Of a DNA stretch of 64,000 nt, positions 36,575-52,082 are shown in pieces (within the stretch, counting starts at the first letter, position 1; each line of letters starts with the position of its first letter). Origin of the DNA: Glandiceps talaboti. Its lineage: Eukaryota; Hemichordata; Enteropneusta; Spengelidae. The position numbers were made by a program, and so were the translations under genes. The DNA lies in contig NC_135555.1 of NCBI RefSeq assembly GCF_964340395.1, forward strand, positions 4,571,001-4,635,000, written 5' to 3'. Under the pieces are notes generated by a model, which worked only from the letters and a program-made list of their open reading frames with translations, was not told where the DNA came from and did not search any database.

Positions 36575-39500
36575 TTTTGGACGGCACTCCAAATTTTTTA
36601 CCTGATATAGAATAGATGGATATTTTCGTTAACAAAGTAGCAGCGAAAATTTGAAACTTTCATTTCTGAGGTACATACTGCATGATATGAAAGTAGTATT
36701 GTAACCGTCTGTAATTGTGTTGACTAAACCACTGCGCAGAATGCAAAGACATTAAGTACACTACAAAATAGTTGGAAGTAAATCTCAGCTGACAAAGTTT
36801 GATAGGTGTGGTTAGGCATGTAAATACAAGGAAGGTTGGGAAACGAATTTGTGGCATTTTAAGATTTTATTGTTAATCAAACAAATATCACAATAACATT
36901 TTCATATCACGTTCTACCAGTTTTAACTAGAAGTGGTTTAACATCACGTTGTAGTAGTTAGAATTATATAAATATAATATGAAACAAAATTACTCACCAA
37001 AAACCATATAAAGTTGGTAGACTGTGTTCTAGTCTGTTCCTTTAAATAACAAACTCTTGTGGCTTTTACCCATGTATAAATCAGTATAGAGAAACAGAAT
37101 TACATGTAATTGCCATTTTCTAACAGATATATTGATTGGTTTAAATATGATCGATCATGATATAATTGACAGTTAGGAAAACAGAATATTTATTTGGATA
37201 AGATTTAGTTCTTCGTGTCTTTAAATTGTGTGAATATTTGTGAAATCAACCTAGCCTCTTCTACGTGGAAGTTCAGACCACTATTATAAAAAAACAGTTT
37301 TCCTATAGTGCTCTCAGATGGAACCTAAAGCTGAGAATGTGTATCTACCTATTTACCAAATTGAGGTACTTTAGTCGTATGTTTATGTGCCTCCCTAAGA
37401 CACGATAATTACACTTAAAACTAACCCCCCCCCCTCCATTTTGAAACACATCCATATCTTGTAAACTATTCCTGATTACTCGTTCAGATACACAAACTTG
37501 TGACTGATTTCGTTTCCAATTATTTTAATTTTGGATATCAGCCACAAATTATGTCAACCGAATCGGCAAACTGTTACAATGTATCTTTGTATCTAATTCT
37601 GTTAGGTAAGAGTTATGGTAGATATCTCTTCAATGAATGTTAATGGACTGTACTTTATAATTGGTGTGAAAAGGAAAGTAGAAGTTTCCCATCAAATTTA
37701 TCATCATAAGTATACCGTGAAAAAGTAACAGGACTACAGTAGCTCTTTCTCCGTACACAACACTGGTTTGTTGTTGGCCTGGAGGCATTCTTGGTGTTTG
37801 ACACCGTAGTGACAGTATCTTCACCTTAATGCTCCTGACGTTTTGGCCTGTACCATCCCATGTCACCACATTGTTGTATCTTAAACTGCTGATGAATCGC
37901 TTGATTGATCCACGATTTTTGTTACTTTATCATGCTTGTCATTATGAAAGCAATAACGACTGTATCTATTAGCAAATTTCGAATATCTTCTTCTATTTGG
38001 TGATTTGGCATTGTTGTTCTGTGTGCTAGCATATATGTTCAAACGTCAAGCCTTCTATAAAACCAACGATTGTACGAACACATTCGATAGCTTTAGAAAA
38101 CAATGCTTGAAAATATAGTGAATACTTTTAGAGGCAGAGAGGGTTGACTGATGGACATGGTGTGACAGTGACGGCTTTGGAGATCCAACTATATTTTTGA
38201 AATATCAAGATATTTTCTTGCTTTTTAAAAAAAAAATATTTATGGAGATATAAACTGACTCTGAAACTCTTGCTTTAATAGTACTTTTCAGTTCACAAAG
38301 TAGTATTTGGCTTCATGCCTCCATATTGTTTCGTCAGTGATGAAAATATGCATGGCTCAACGTTTCAGTGATTCGCTTGACGTACCACTCAATCATAGAA
38401 TGGTTTCTGGTGTCTGAATTCCCTTGTTCTTTTTCCCCGACACTTGAAAATCTTGTGTAAATTCAGAAAATCAATAACAAAACAAAAACAAAGTAAGGAA
38501 AGGAAAACCCCAACCGGATCAAAAAGGAGCGGATTTAATCCAAATAAGAATAGTTAATTGTAACGTGGATATGTCGAAATTGTAACTCTATTCTATTCAC
38601 GTCGTGTTAATTTTCAATGGCATAAGTGTTTTCCTGATATTGTTATCGGGAGTTTTGTTTATCAATATAAATATTCAAGATATTTTGATATTGTGTGATG
38701 TCTCTGTCCTATATACTTGTCGTTGCCAAACAATTATCCTGGGGATATAAAATGTTTGGTGAGTATCACATTAACAACCACCTGTTGATTAAATCAATTT
38801 GTCAGTTCCCGTAAGCTCCGACAAGAAATCAAATTTCAGTAAACAGCTCTCTTTTGTTTTTGTTGCCTAAAGTAGGCCGTAGTCGGTGCTTTTAATGTTT
38901 TGTTCAAACGACAAAAGATATTTAGAACCTTCCATTTATGTATGCCGAAATCAAGAGGCAGAAGATTATTATAGACATCTCCAAGGTCAAAGGTCGTCAA
39001 GTATCAGAAATCCTGGCGTTTGACAAAATAATTACAGAGCGTTGCGGGCACTTTTTCTTCCAAAATACCTCGATTGCAGTCGTGTATTAAATTAACTTTA
39101 GAGGTAAACAAAATAATCACAAATACTATTTAAAATGTCATCAAATCACTCCAAAAAAACACAACCCGAGTTAAGTACTTCAATGAGATAACAAAATGCG
39201 CTGAGGCAAGGCATTTCTAAGGTGACTTAAGTTTATTGTTTCCAGTAAATTGTTGAACTTCTTTTATAAACTCGCGGACAGTAATTACAATTTAAAATGT
39301 AATCGATGAGAGAGAAAAAATAGTTGAAACATAATACTTCACCAACACAAAACACAGATCACATAGACTACAAAGAATGGAATAACTCGAACATGTGATG
39401 GTGATTTTTCAATCGTGTGTACTGCATGAGAAACAAGATACAGGGCCTGGATTAAGTCGGCCACTTATTGCCATTATTCAGAACGTTTAGCCTATAGGCC

Positions 39501-42148
39501 TTAGCATCATCCTTTCGAGGGCAGAGTTTACTTACTTGTTTGGTGAACGATCGATTGTTATCGAACTCAGAGAAGCAACATAACATAACATTCATAACAT
39601 AACATCCAACTTTCTAAATAGAGAAATTGAAAGTAGTGATTTATATACTTATTTAGATCGTTCCAAAACATAAATGTGTGCTTTGACTTCAATACCATCT
39701 CAACGCGCATATTCATAGTTTTCTTTAATTATATGTTGTTTCAAAATGATGTTTTTAATAGAATCGCCCCCTCCCCCCCAAATGTGGGAAGGTGTTTAAC
39801 TGTTCTTACGTACCCTCCCACTGGTGGTAAAGGATATCTGCCCTATCTCCCCATGCTTCCACTGGGTTTCAACTTGCCTACCAGCCCACTGCCTTACCCA
39901 AAATTGTGAATGATTTACCCACTCCCCACCAGGAAAACTTTTGCGCTATCTATCCACTATACCAACAATTCATATTGACATACACAATGTGCGTTAAATT
40001 ACAAACATCACCATGTTAAAATCCCCTCCCACTGTATCAAAATCAGGACTTCCCGCTGCAATTCCTTATTTGCTCCCCCTCCGGCTACCGATCGAGAAAA
40101 AAATTGCGTAAGAGAGCTTCGTTGACTGCACCTGACATCTAAAAGAGATATCCAAAAGCTGATTTTAATGTACAGATGTTTTTTAAAAGTCAGTTTAAGA
40201 GCATCTCTTGTTTTGTTAAGACCTGGGGAATATTCAGAGTGACAGCAAGGTAAAGACAAATGTGTGACTGTCATGTGGTTCTTAAGTACGAAACAAAAGA
40301 GTAACTTACTAGTAAAGAAAGAGTTACTGTTATCGACGATCTTGAGTGTTTTCTCAGGCTACTGTAGTAGACAGTAGTGTGAACTGTCCAACGTGAAGGG
40401 TGGGATAGAAACAACCCCCATGATTTGTGGTAGGGAAGGAGGTGAAGTGGGAGGAAGGGTGCCACGACTACTGTAAATGCATCGATACTGCTCTGAGTTA
40501 TGTATGGGGGAGGTTGGCCAACACATCGGATGTATGATAAATCGTGAACTGGACCACAATGGTTTTATTTCATCCTCGAACACAAAAGAAAGTGAACAGA
40601 AGGGAGGGGCGGAGGGGTGTGTCGACACTATAGTTTGGACGCATAGATACTCGTAAATGTGTATAAAATAGGACACGAAGACAACACCAGAATAAGAACT
40701 CTGAACAACTTATGACTCTGGTTTTGCCCAGTGGAGAACAGAAAGCGGAGATAAATGCGTACTCAGAACTCACACTGTCGTCACTCTGGCGAAGGATATC
40801 TCAAACATATAATAAGCCGATCATAACTTTTTCACGGTAAGCTATCTCACACAAATACCAAGAGTGGGTGTGTTTTCTAATTTGAGTGACATATCGATCC
40901 TAGAATCAGCACACTGCTCGAGAGAACAATGAACAATAGAGAGGGAAACTCATTTTCATCTGAGATTGCTAATAAATATGAACAAACGAGCCACCTATAA
41001 GTGATTTATTGTACATCATTCCTCTACGTCTCTTGTTCTTTTTGGTTGTCCCAACCCATACAATAATTAATGTGAGATCGTACACCGCTCGTCCCACTAT
41101 AACACTATACAACATCACCCTATGACGTCACGGCAACCCAGAGTGCACACACGAGTCGTGCGTGGGGTTTAAATCTGTCATTATCACACATTCCAACTTT
41201 CTGTTATTTAGAACAAAACAAAATCAGAACCATGCAATAACGTGAATATTAATGTACATTTTTCTCACGTGGGTGGGGGGAACCAAGTATGCTATAATCG
41301 AGAATTAACAGTGACCCGATATCCAAGATATGTATTTTGTGTACTTTCATTAATGTACGGTGATTCTTTGTCTTTTTCATCTCACAGAACGCGACCAGGG
41401 TGGCGTGTGTGCAAACAACAGTTCTACTCCAGTAGTTCCACTCCCACGGGATTGAATGCTGTCATCAATTGATCGATTGACAATCGGCACGTACCCGCTG
41501 ACGGCAGGTAGTTGTCTTTTCTTATTTTAAGATGTATAAACGTACATTCAACTCCAGGCGATGTTGGAATTAGGTCTTGTGGCCCTAAAACACACGCCTT
41601 AAAGCGTACTGACGAGTTTGTCAACTAATAATAGTCCACGTGGAGAAATGAAATATATCACTTCTTGACAGTTCATCAATTTCATCGCGAATACCCGTAT
41701 GTATCCTCTATTTATGGAGATACGTTCACCCCTACAGGGTTTACTTGCGTCGCTGAATCTAAATGTCACGACAGACTCCAAAGTGTTGATATCCCTTCAA
41801 GTTGTCACCAGAGGTGTTCTTAAGTAGTTTTCGGCGTCATTTTTTCTAAAGTGACCGTTAAATAAAACTGAGACGTCACATATCGATTGGTTATAGTCTG
41901 GATAATTATGTCCGTGTTAAACAAACTAAACAAGTATAGCACATCGATACAGGTAATGGGGGTACAGAGACGGGTGTGTAAGCGACACTGCGACGCTGCT
42001 TTAAATGCTTACATCTAGACGCGATCAATCAGAAAGTAAAAGTTACTGGTGTCGGATGGACGGACTAGACAGATTGGTACGTGGTAGGGCTAGAGGTGGA
42101 TTGGTTGGCATACTTAGTGGCTAGATGGGCGAATGGAGGGAGAGTGAG
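36575..42148. other. CpG-replete DNA, no confirmed gene
   Basis: CpG is frequent from here on. A candidate minus-strand exon lies near 37716-37920 (see findings). A pyrimidine-rich CCCACTCC-type stretch spans about 39765-39940. Open frames of 60-105 codons at 40.0-41.8 kb overlap each other on both strands and are not accepted. Confidence 0.4.
41123..41130. promoter_or_regulatory. Full CRE palindrome TGACGTCA
   Basis: Consensus cAMP-response element, the binding site of CREB/ATF bZIP factors, followed directly by CGGCAACCC, which resembles an RFX half-site. Location in CpG-rich DNA is promoter-like, but no TATA box or first exon was found. Confidence 0.35.
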
Positions 42149-42209
42149 ATGGATGGATGGATGGATGGATGGATGGATGGATGGATGGATGGATGGATGG
42201 ATGGATGGA
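42149..42209. repeat. (GGAT)n microsatellite
   Basis: About 15 GGAT units. Confidence 0.96.
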
Positions 42210-42447
42210 GGGGAGGGGGATAAATACTAGTCCACACATATTATGTATATGAACTAGGCAGTGGTTCGATCCGGATAGCTCGGTAAAAGTATACTGGGAC
42301 GATAGACAAAAGGTTTGAATGCTTGGTAGCGATAGGAAGGGGATATCAACAGGGAAACCAAACGGACAGATTAGTTACCAGGTAGATGGACAGGTTGGCA
42401 AATAGTTAAAATAAAGTTGATCATAGGTAGATAAAAATGAAGGAATG

Positions 42448-42753
<306 letters not shown>

Positions 42754-43942
42754 TCGATGGTTCAGCATCTACTGTTTAATATGGATGGATGGAACTTTAC
42801 TTTCTTCGCTTTGTTATCATTATCATACTGATTGCCTTTTCCCACGTTGGTACACGATGACGTGTTGTTTCTTGATCAGTGTAGTGGGCACAAGATATGT
42901 GATTAATGTTGATTAAAACACGTCACAACCCCAGCAGACTATGGTTCAATGAGTATCGTCACAATATTCGATATGTCTATTCATGCTAAATGTACGTGTG
43001 CACACATTCCACATAGCACTCTGTCACCATTAGACAAATGTTAAAAGACAATGACTCTATCTAATTCTATTTGTTTTTACTCGCAAAAAAATGACCATCT
43101 TTTAGTCACACTGTGATTTATTGCTATTTTAATAACTTTCCAGAGTACAAGAAAGAAAGTATTAAAAATATGCACAAAAAAAGTTGTTTTAATGATCTTT
43201 AATCGGGAAAGTGCTAAGTATTGCGCAATTTCGCATCTCCGTGTCTGACGTTCACATTTGCACGAACAAAGCAATTGTTTATGAGTTATTAAAGTATGTA
43301 GACAATGACATACCTCAAAGGAGACCGTGTCCTGGTGAATGAAACAGAGGCAAACAATACAGTCACATGAGTACAAGCATGGATAAGATGTTGTAAAGTT
43401 GGGTTTCGTTCTGTTTTGTCGGCAAGCATAGCGTCAAGTGTTAGAAACTAGTATTGCTACTGCAGATCAAAATGTGGGAATGACGTGTTCACTAGCAACA
43501 GTGACAAAGATGTACAGTATAATGTGATTTAGAGGCAACAAACAGACTGTGCGATAGTCAAGAGAATTATGAAGCCTTATAGGAGAAACCGTAACTAAGA
43601 ACGTTTGATGTGAACAACGTACGATGGATACGATATTTCAGTGGAATTTATCGAAGGGTGGACATTCACCGCTTTAAGAGTCATTTCAATAAATAATCTC
43701 CCAGAAGGGAAAGCAATTTGATGAAGCGTGTTACATGGTGATTGTTTCGCGTTATTGATGAGATTTTAACGATATCTGTCTGATAAACGAAATGTAATTC
43801 TGACCCCTCTTCTAGCATCAGACAATGATTCGTAATTATATTCGTCGCCACACCTGTCGTTGTCCTCAATGACCACGACCATAACTAGGAATGATTTATT
43901 GAACAGGTGCAGACCGACTGAGTCTTTTTTTTAATCCCCCGG
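42754..43942. other. Unannotated CpG-rich DNA
   Basis: Reference stretch for high CpG (28 in 43381-43980). No exon recognised. Confidence 0.4.
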
Positions 43943-43995
43943 GACGAGCCTGTTTCGTCGACGGTGTAAGTTTTCCCTAGTGGACGAGCCTGATA
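43943..43995. repeat. Two GGACGAGCCTG repeats, 40 bp apart
   Basis: GGACGAGCCTGTTTCGTCG and GGACGAGCCTGATACGTAAG. The first also forms a GACGA/TCGTC hairpin next to the palindrome CGTCGACG. Possibly a remnant of a mobile element end. Confidence 0.35.
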
Positions 43996-44527
43996 CGTAA
44001 GTTGACCTCCTGAGGACACAAAGGTCACAGTAAAGTAATTACATTTGGAACTAATTAGATTCATTACAGCAAGTGAGTTGTATCAACCAAGCATGTCATT
44101 TAACTGTAATAGGGCAGTACTAAACGCTGTGATCAATTCTCAATTAATAATTCATAAAATGATACATTACAATTTCTTTCTCATTTGACATTTCGTGTAA
44201 TAATTCTGTAATTTCTCTACAGGGTTTTTACAAATTGGTTACCATAGAAATGTTTTGTATGTTTAAGTGAAACACTTTTGATGATGCTGTAGCAGTGAGT
44301 GTCAGATTTTTCACAGGAGAAAAATTCAACCAAGATGCCAATAAAAACTGTTCACAACTCGTATGTTTTTATCATTACTTTGTGTTAAAGTAAGCCGCAT
44401 ATTTACTGTTAAGCTTATATATAGAAAGTATGCTACAAATACTAGCTGGTTCCTGATCGATACCATATTCAGCGACATTTACGTATCAAATTACTGTGCA
44501 ACAGAATAATATATATCATATTCTTGT

Positions 44528-44640
44528 GCATCGTCGTAAACCACAGGTCTCTTTACGGCACCCTCTAAAATGCTTCATATTTCGATGCGTCAGCAGAGAT
44601 ACATGACATAGCTTGCGAGAATGATTCTTGAGTGTCAGAT
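44528..44640. repeat. Diverged dispersed repeat B, copy 2
   Basis: GTCGTAAACCACAGGTCTC then TTTACGGCAC, later TTTCGATGCGTC and TTGCGAGAATGATTC. It aligns with 21965-22085. The GTCGTAAA...TTTACGGC hairpin keeps its 11-nt loop length. Confidence 0.5.
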
Positions 44641-45294
44641 ATTATTATACGATTTCATTGTGAGTACAACAACAGTGTGCAAAGCCACGGAATTTTTAAC
44701 ATTTAACATTTCATTCTAACATTCTAAAGGTTAAAATTACACAGTCTGTAACCGAGAGTACATTTTTGACTAAAGTCAGTTTGCAAACTGTACACATGAT
44801 ACACGCTGAAACTGGGGATTTAAACTGCGAAATGTATTCTTTGCCTCGACCCCCCCCCCACACACACACTGTCATTGTACGCATACCCCTTTTCAAACCT
44901 AGCTGTCCAAAATATTTTTTTTTCAAATACTTCATAGTCATACATAGACAAGAGTGATATCTTTACCTTGTCTTTGATTCGGTCTGATAGTACTTCACAT
45001 TCAAGATTTAAGGACAATCACGTATACTTCAGGTGACCAGTAGGGGAAGTAATCTAAGCTAGTCATTTTTCTACCAGTGCACTAAGTTCCACAACACTAT
45101 TTCAATGGTGCAGTACTGCTACACGTACATTCAATAGAAATAAAATATTTGGTAGTAGTAGCGCTATGATGAAAATGGCTGTATATCAATGCTATATTTT
45201 GTACTGGTGTAATTGTACAGTAATTTCACACTACAATGATTATACACAATCCATTTACTTGATTGCTACCATAAAACTATAAGCTTATAACAAG

Positions 45295-45455
45295 ATATTC
45301 TATCCCAATATATTTCTTCGTTCACCCGAGGAAAATACAAGTGACATTAGAGACCCGTGTCATTAAGAGTCGAAACGAATAATGACAGAGCCCTTTAAAT
45401 CACTAGTATTTTCCAGTTGCATGGAGAAAAATGTTGGAGAATAACATGATTAAAC
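45295..45455. repeat. Diverged dispersed repeat A, copy 2, with 85-nt hairpin
   Basis: Inside it, 45330-45414 folds into one stem. GGAAAATACAAGTGA opposes TCACTAGTATTTTCC, and TGTCATTA opposes TAATGACA around a 14-nt loop. By hand about 27 of 35 positions pair. The flanks AATATATTTCTTCGTTCAC and GGAGAAAAATGTTGGAGAA match copy 1. Confidence 0.6.
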
Positions 45456-46220
45456 CTGCACGTGCATACATTAGGAAACTGTTTTAATGGCGATTATGGG
45501 CGTTTTAACTTCGAACCACTGATGTTCACACGCGTTTTTTATGACAGAATTGCCATAAACAAATCCTGTATTTTCTATTCGAATGCGTACAACTGACTTT
45601 CGCGTTGTATTATAATGCATATCCTAATTTTTGCTATATTTTAATAATATATCAGAATAGACTTTCAATTTTTGTTTTTAATGTCAATGTGTGTTCTAAA
45701 TCACACATCTGGTAATTATCACTGCAGTTGTAATGTTATGACTGTAATACAGCAGAGTGAAACGTACATTAGTTTGGTGTCAGCAATGAAATCGTGCTGT
45801 TTCAGCTGGAATGGGCATGTCTCAAATATAGCCTGAGATCCTAGACAATGTGGTGTCATTAAAGATAAAGCAAGACATGTACAGTATATGATGACAATCA
45901 AACCAAGATAAGATCACCTGGGTCAGCCTATGACGTAAGTCTTACCATTATCGCCCGTAGAGTCTACGTCGATTTCAACTCACGTGACAGATCTACGAAG
46001 TACGTTCATTCCATATTATCATAGTATCAAATGGGGCTTTTAATCAAGGCAGCAGATCTTTCCTATCTTATATGATCACTATAGTAACCGACGTATTCAC
46101 AAAGATAGTGGTTTCAATAACATATTTGACACAAGCAATCAGGGAACAATCGCTGGTGTCACGTATGCATATGACAACATCACTATTTCGATTTTTTCAT
46201 AACAAATATTTCAAATTATC
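45456..46220. other. Unannotated CpG-rich DNA
   Basis: No feature supported. Confidence 0.4.
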
Positions 46221-46711
46221 ACACACACCTACATACCTACCTACCTACTTACTTACCTACCTACCTACCTACATACATACGTACATACATACATACATAC
46301 ATACATACATACATACATACATACATACATACATACATACATACATACATACACACATACATACGCACGCACGCACGCACGCACGCACGCGCACACACAC
46401 ACATACATACATACATACATACATACATACATACATACATACATACATACATACATACATACATACATACATACATACACACATACATACATACGCACAT
46501 ATGTATATACAATACATACATACATACATACATACATACATACATACATACATACATACATACATACATACATACATACATACATACATACACACATACA
46601 TACATACGCACATATGTATATACAATACATACATACATACATACATACATACATACATACATACATACATACATACATACATACATACATACATACATAC
46701 ATACATACATA
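46221..46711. repeat. (ATAC)n array with internal duplications
   Basis: About 490 bp of ATAC interrupted by (CTAC)n, (GCAC)n and two copies of a CACATATGTATATACAATAC island about 113 bp apart. The 145-215 codon open frames here are artefacts. Confidence 0.97.
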
Positions 46712-46769
46712 CATACTAGTATATTATTATATTTCATATACATACTAGTATATTATTATATTTCATATT
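46712..46769. repeat. Exact 29-bp tandem duplication
   Basis: CATACTAGTATATTATTAT-containing unit repeated twice head to tail at the right edge of the ATAC array. Confidence 0.93.
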
Positions 46770-47838
46770 AGTCTATAGTATACCACTATTGTAATTCAAC
46801 CACCTTATCAATTATGGTATTTTCTATTTGATTTCATAACATGAATAATGCTATCCAGATCGCTCCTTAATAATATAATATTAATATGTGTTATCTTTTA
46901 TGTGTGCGTTCTACTAAATAGATAAAAAAAATCAAGTTTTTTAATAATCGAGTGGATTTATACCGTATATATTTATAGTCAATATTCCCAACTTAGTACA
47001 AATATATTTAATACGTTACACACACGTGTGTGTGGTATTTATCAAACGGACATATTCTGAAAATTAAAGATATTAATTAACCAATATATGTTTGTTTTTT
47101 TAGATTTTCAGTCTCAATGTCATTGTTTCCACTAGCAGTCCACGTCGTGAATGGACGTCAACATCGTTGCATTCTTATCACGTACACGGGATATATTCAT
47201 GCCACGTATTGAAAAGTACTAGACATATGTACATTGGCAGTTTAAGAACTATCGATCTGAACGAACAAAACGGTTATTCAATATAAACATGTAGGACACT
47301 GTAAACTAAAGGAAAAAAACGTTGCGTGTGACTTTATATCAGTAGGCTAACAAACCCTACTTACTCTAAAAGTACTGACAAAACTCAATTATCAGCGATG
47401 TCCAAAGACCCCCAAGTTTTCATTAGTAATCTGCGTAGACGTGATATGAATGTAAACGTAAAGAAGTTTTAAGAGTCTTTATAACATGTACCGTGACAAT
47501 TTGAGAGTTGAATATATAGCTTAGAAACGACTGTGTCATGTATTGTTGCGAAATGTCGATTCGGACCCCCAAGGTCTGAATAAAGTAGCGAAGAATTGTA
47601 AGTCGATTACTAAGTAACCCCCTCTGGTAGCAAATATATGTGAACATTACAAGCAGGTACTCATTTAAGTGAAATTTTCTATAAACCTTAACTTAATGTC
47701 CAGTCACCAATGTGTAAAGAGGGACTGTTTCCATGGTGCTGAGCTGATGTTGTCGTACAACACATTTCACATGACCATTATAATTCCACGAATTGTTCGA
47801 CCACGATGTCGGTCAAACGGTCATTATTTCTACCGGAT
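46770..47838. other. Unannotated DNA
   Basis: No feature supported. Confidence 0.4.
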
Positions 47839-48050
47839 GTTGCCATAATTTTCCACATAACCGTTACAAATTTAATTAAACGTTATCAGTCAACATAGAT
47901 TTTACTTTCACAAATTCCAATTATTAGAACCACAGTCCCTGCGTGTAGGGTATGTGTTGGAACAAAGTGTAACAAAATGGTATCTTAAACGCATAGATAA
48001 GTGATGACGTTTATCATAACGGTCATGTGAGGTTTTATGAGAAATGTTGG
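47839..48050. mobile_element. Imperfect foldback element
   Basis: Left GTTGCCATAATTTTCCACA / TAACCGTTAC opposes right GTAACGG-like ATAACGGTCATGTGAGG / TTTTATG. AAACGTTATCAGTC opposes GTGATGACGTTT. Arms are diverged. It may extend to about 47790-48115. Confidence 0.45.
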
Positions 48051-49246
48051 TGAATAATTACTGATTTGTGTGGTCCGACCATTCATCAAATGTCACGGTC
48101 GTGTCAGAATAGTTGTTTTGTAAAATATTTTGTCAAATTACACAAAAACAAAAAACAGTGTTTAAATAAAAGTCCTTGACATACACTAGGTAAACCCGTT
48201 GTGTAAAACTGTTTGTTTATCTGTGATCAGATTGTGGAGGCAGGCACTAGGTGATTTATCTCAATGATGAAAAAAATCGACGTATAAGCACTTGTCGGTT
48301 TGGCCCTCGTCCAAAGCCTACATATTACATAAAAAAGAACACAGTTTTTCAATTATGATGCAGTCCCTTTCCACGGGCTCGGAAGTATATTGTCCCATTA
48401 TATCGACATTTATGTCCATTTCATCACGGTTTATCGACCTTCAGAAGTAGCCAGAGTGACGCCTGGGTGTTTTCCAACGCTTGTTGCTGTTCAATTGAGT
48501 TTGTTTACAATGGTCTGTGTATGTATTGTAAGTCATGCGTTGTCACTTGGTTGGTGAAATGGACACCCACGTGTCGAAACGTCCAATAATAGACTGCCTT
48601 TATTTTTTCTTTATAAATCGTCAAAGCGCACGCGCAGCGAATTGTTTCGGGGTAGATACAAGTGAAACTTTACGACGAAACGATGCTATGAAATGTTAAA
48701 AATCCATATACGGTGGCCTCTATAAAGTGACAACAGAAAACTTAATTTTTCAACTCAAAAACTTTCACATCACCGCATTCACCCTTGACCACTAATAAAA
48801 ATTGGGTTTGGTTTCCCGTTTGAAAGAAAACTTTCCAGTTTCTGACAAACGAAAAGTTCTTTGTGTCTCTCCAGACACTTGCCAAAGTTTGTTTAGTTTC
48901 TCAATCTCTAAGCTGTCTTGGTGTCGATCTAATATACCTAGGTAATCTTTGTTTTACACTCACACAATGTTGATTGTCTTAGGTTTACAGTTACAACATT
49001 TACGATCGTCCTAACTTCGATGAGCATGATTGTTAAAGATTCATCGATTAAACTAAATTCAATGGTACCACCGTTTAATGTAATACAGGCTTAGCTAGCC
49101 TCGTCTCCAACCTCGGACTCGAGTAAGAAAACGTAGTTATCGGCAAGAATATACGGATTGTTAACTATTGATGTACTATCTCAACAGATGGAATAACTAT
49201 TTCTTTCCTGACGTAGGGAATAATTTCTAAAAGCGAAAATACTTTT

Positions 49247-49252
<6 letters not shown>
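48051..49252. other. Unannotated CpG-rich DNA
   Basis: No feature supported. Confidence 0.4.
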
Positions 49253-51790
<2,538 letters not shown>

Positions 51791-52082
51791 TTGTGTGTGC
51801 ATGTGTGCATGTGTGCATGTATGCATGTATGTATGTATGTATGTATGTATGTATGTATGTATGTATGTATGTATGTATGTATGTATGTATGTATGGATGG
51901 ATGGATGGATGTATGTATGTATGTATGTATGTATGTATGTATGTATGGATGTATGTATGTATGTATGTATGTATGTATGGATGTATGCATGCATGTATGT
52001 ATGTATGTATGTATGGATGTATGTATGTATGTATGTATGTATGTATGTATGGATGGATGTATGCATGCATGCATGTATGTAT
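51791..52082. repeat. (ATGT)n array with ATGG and ATGC variants
   Basis: About 70 tetranucleotide units. Six overlapping open frames are artefacts. Confidence 0.97.

Noticed and set aside
41389-41506. Exon-like segment between CATCTCACAG and GGCAG|GTAGTT
   Set aside because: All three plus frames contain stops. At most a UTR exon, and no linked coding exon was found.
40008-41781. Cluster of 60-105 codon frames on both strands
   Set aside because: They overlap each other, have no domains, and reflect the higher GC of this stretch.
42255-42305. tRNA-like GGTTCGATCC next to GGATAGCTCGG
   Set aside because: Boxes are in the wrong order (B-like before A-like), and no cloverleaf or acceptor stem forms.
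43930-44010. Possible hammerhead ribozyme (CGAAAC on the minus strand)
   Set aside because: The CTGATGA half of the catalytic core is missing nearby. ACTGATGACG at 57.7 and 57.9 kb likewise lacks a GAAAC partner.
46072-46743. 215-codon plus frame and three minus frames in the ATAC array
   Set aside because: Same cause. The non-repeat start of the plus frame shows no coding character.
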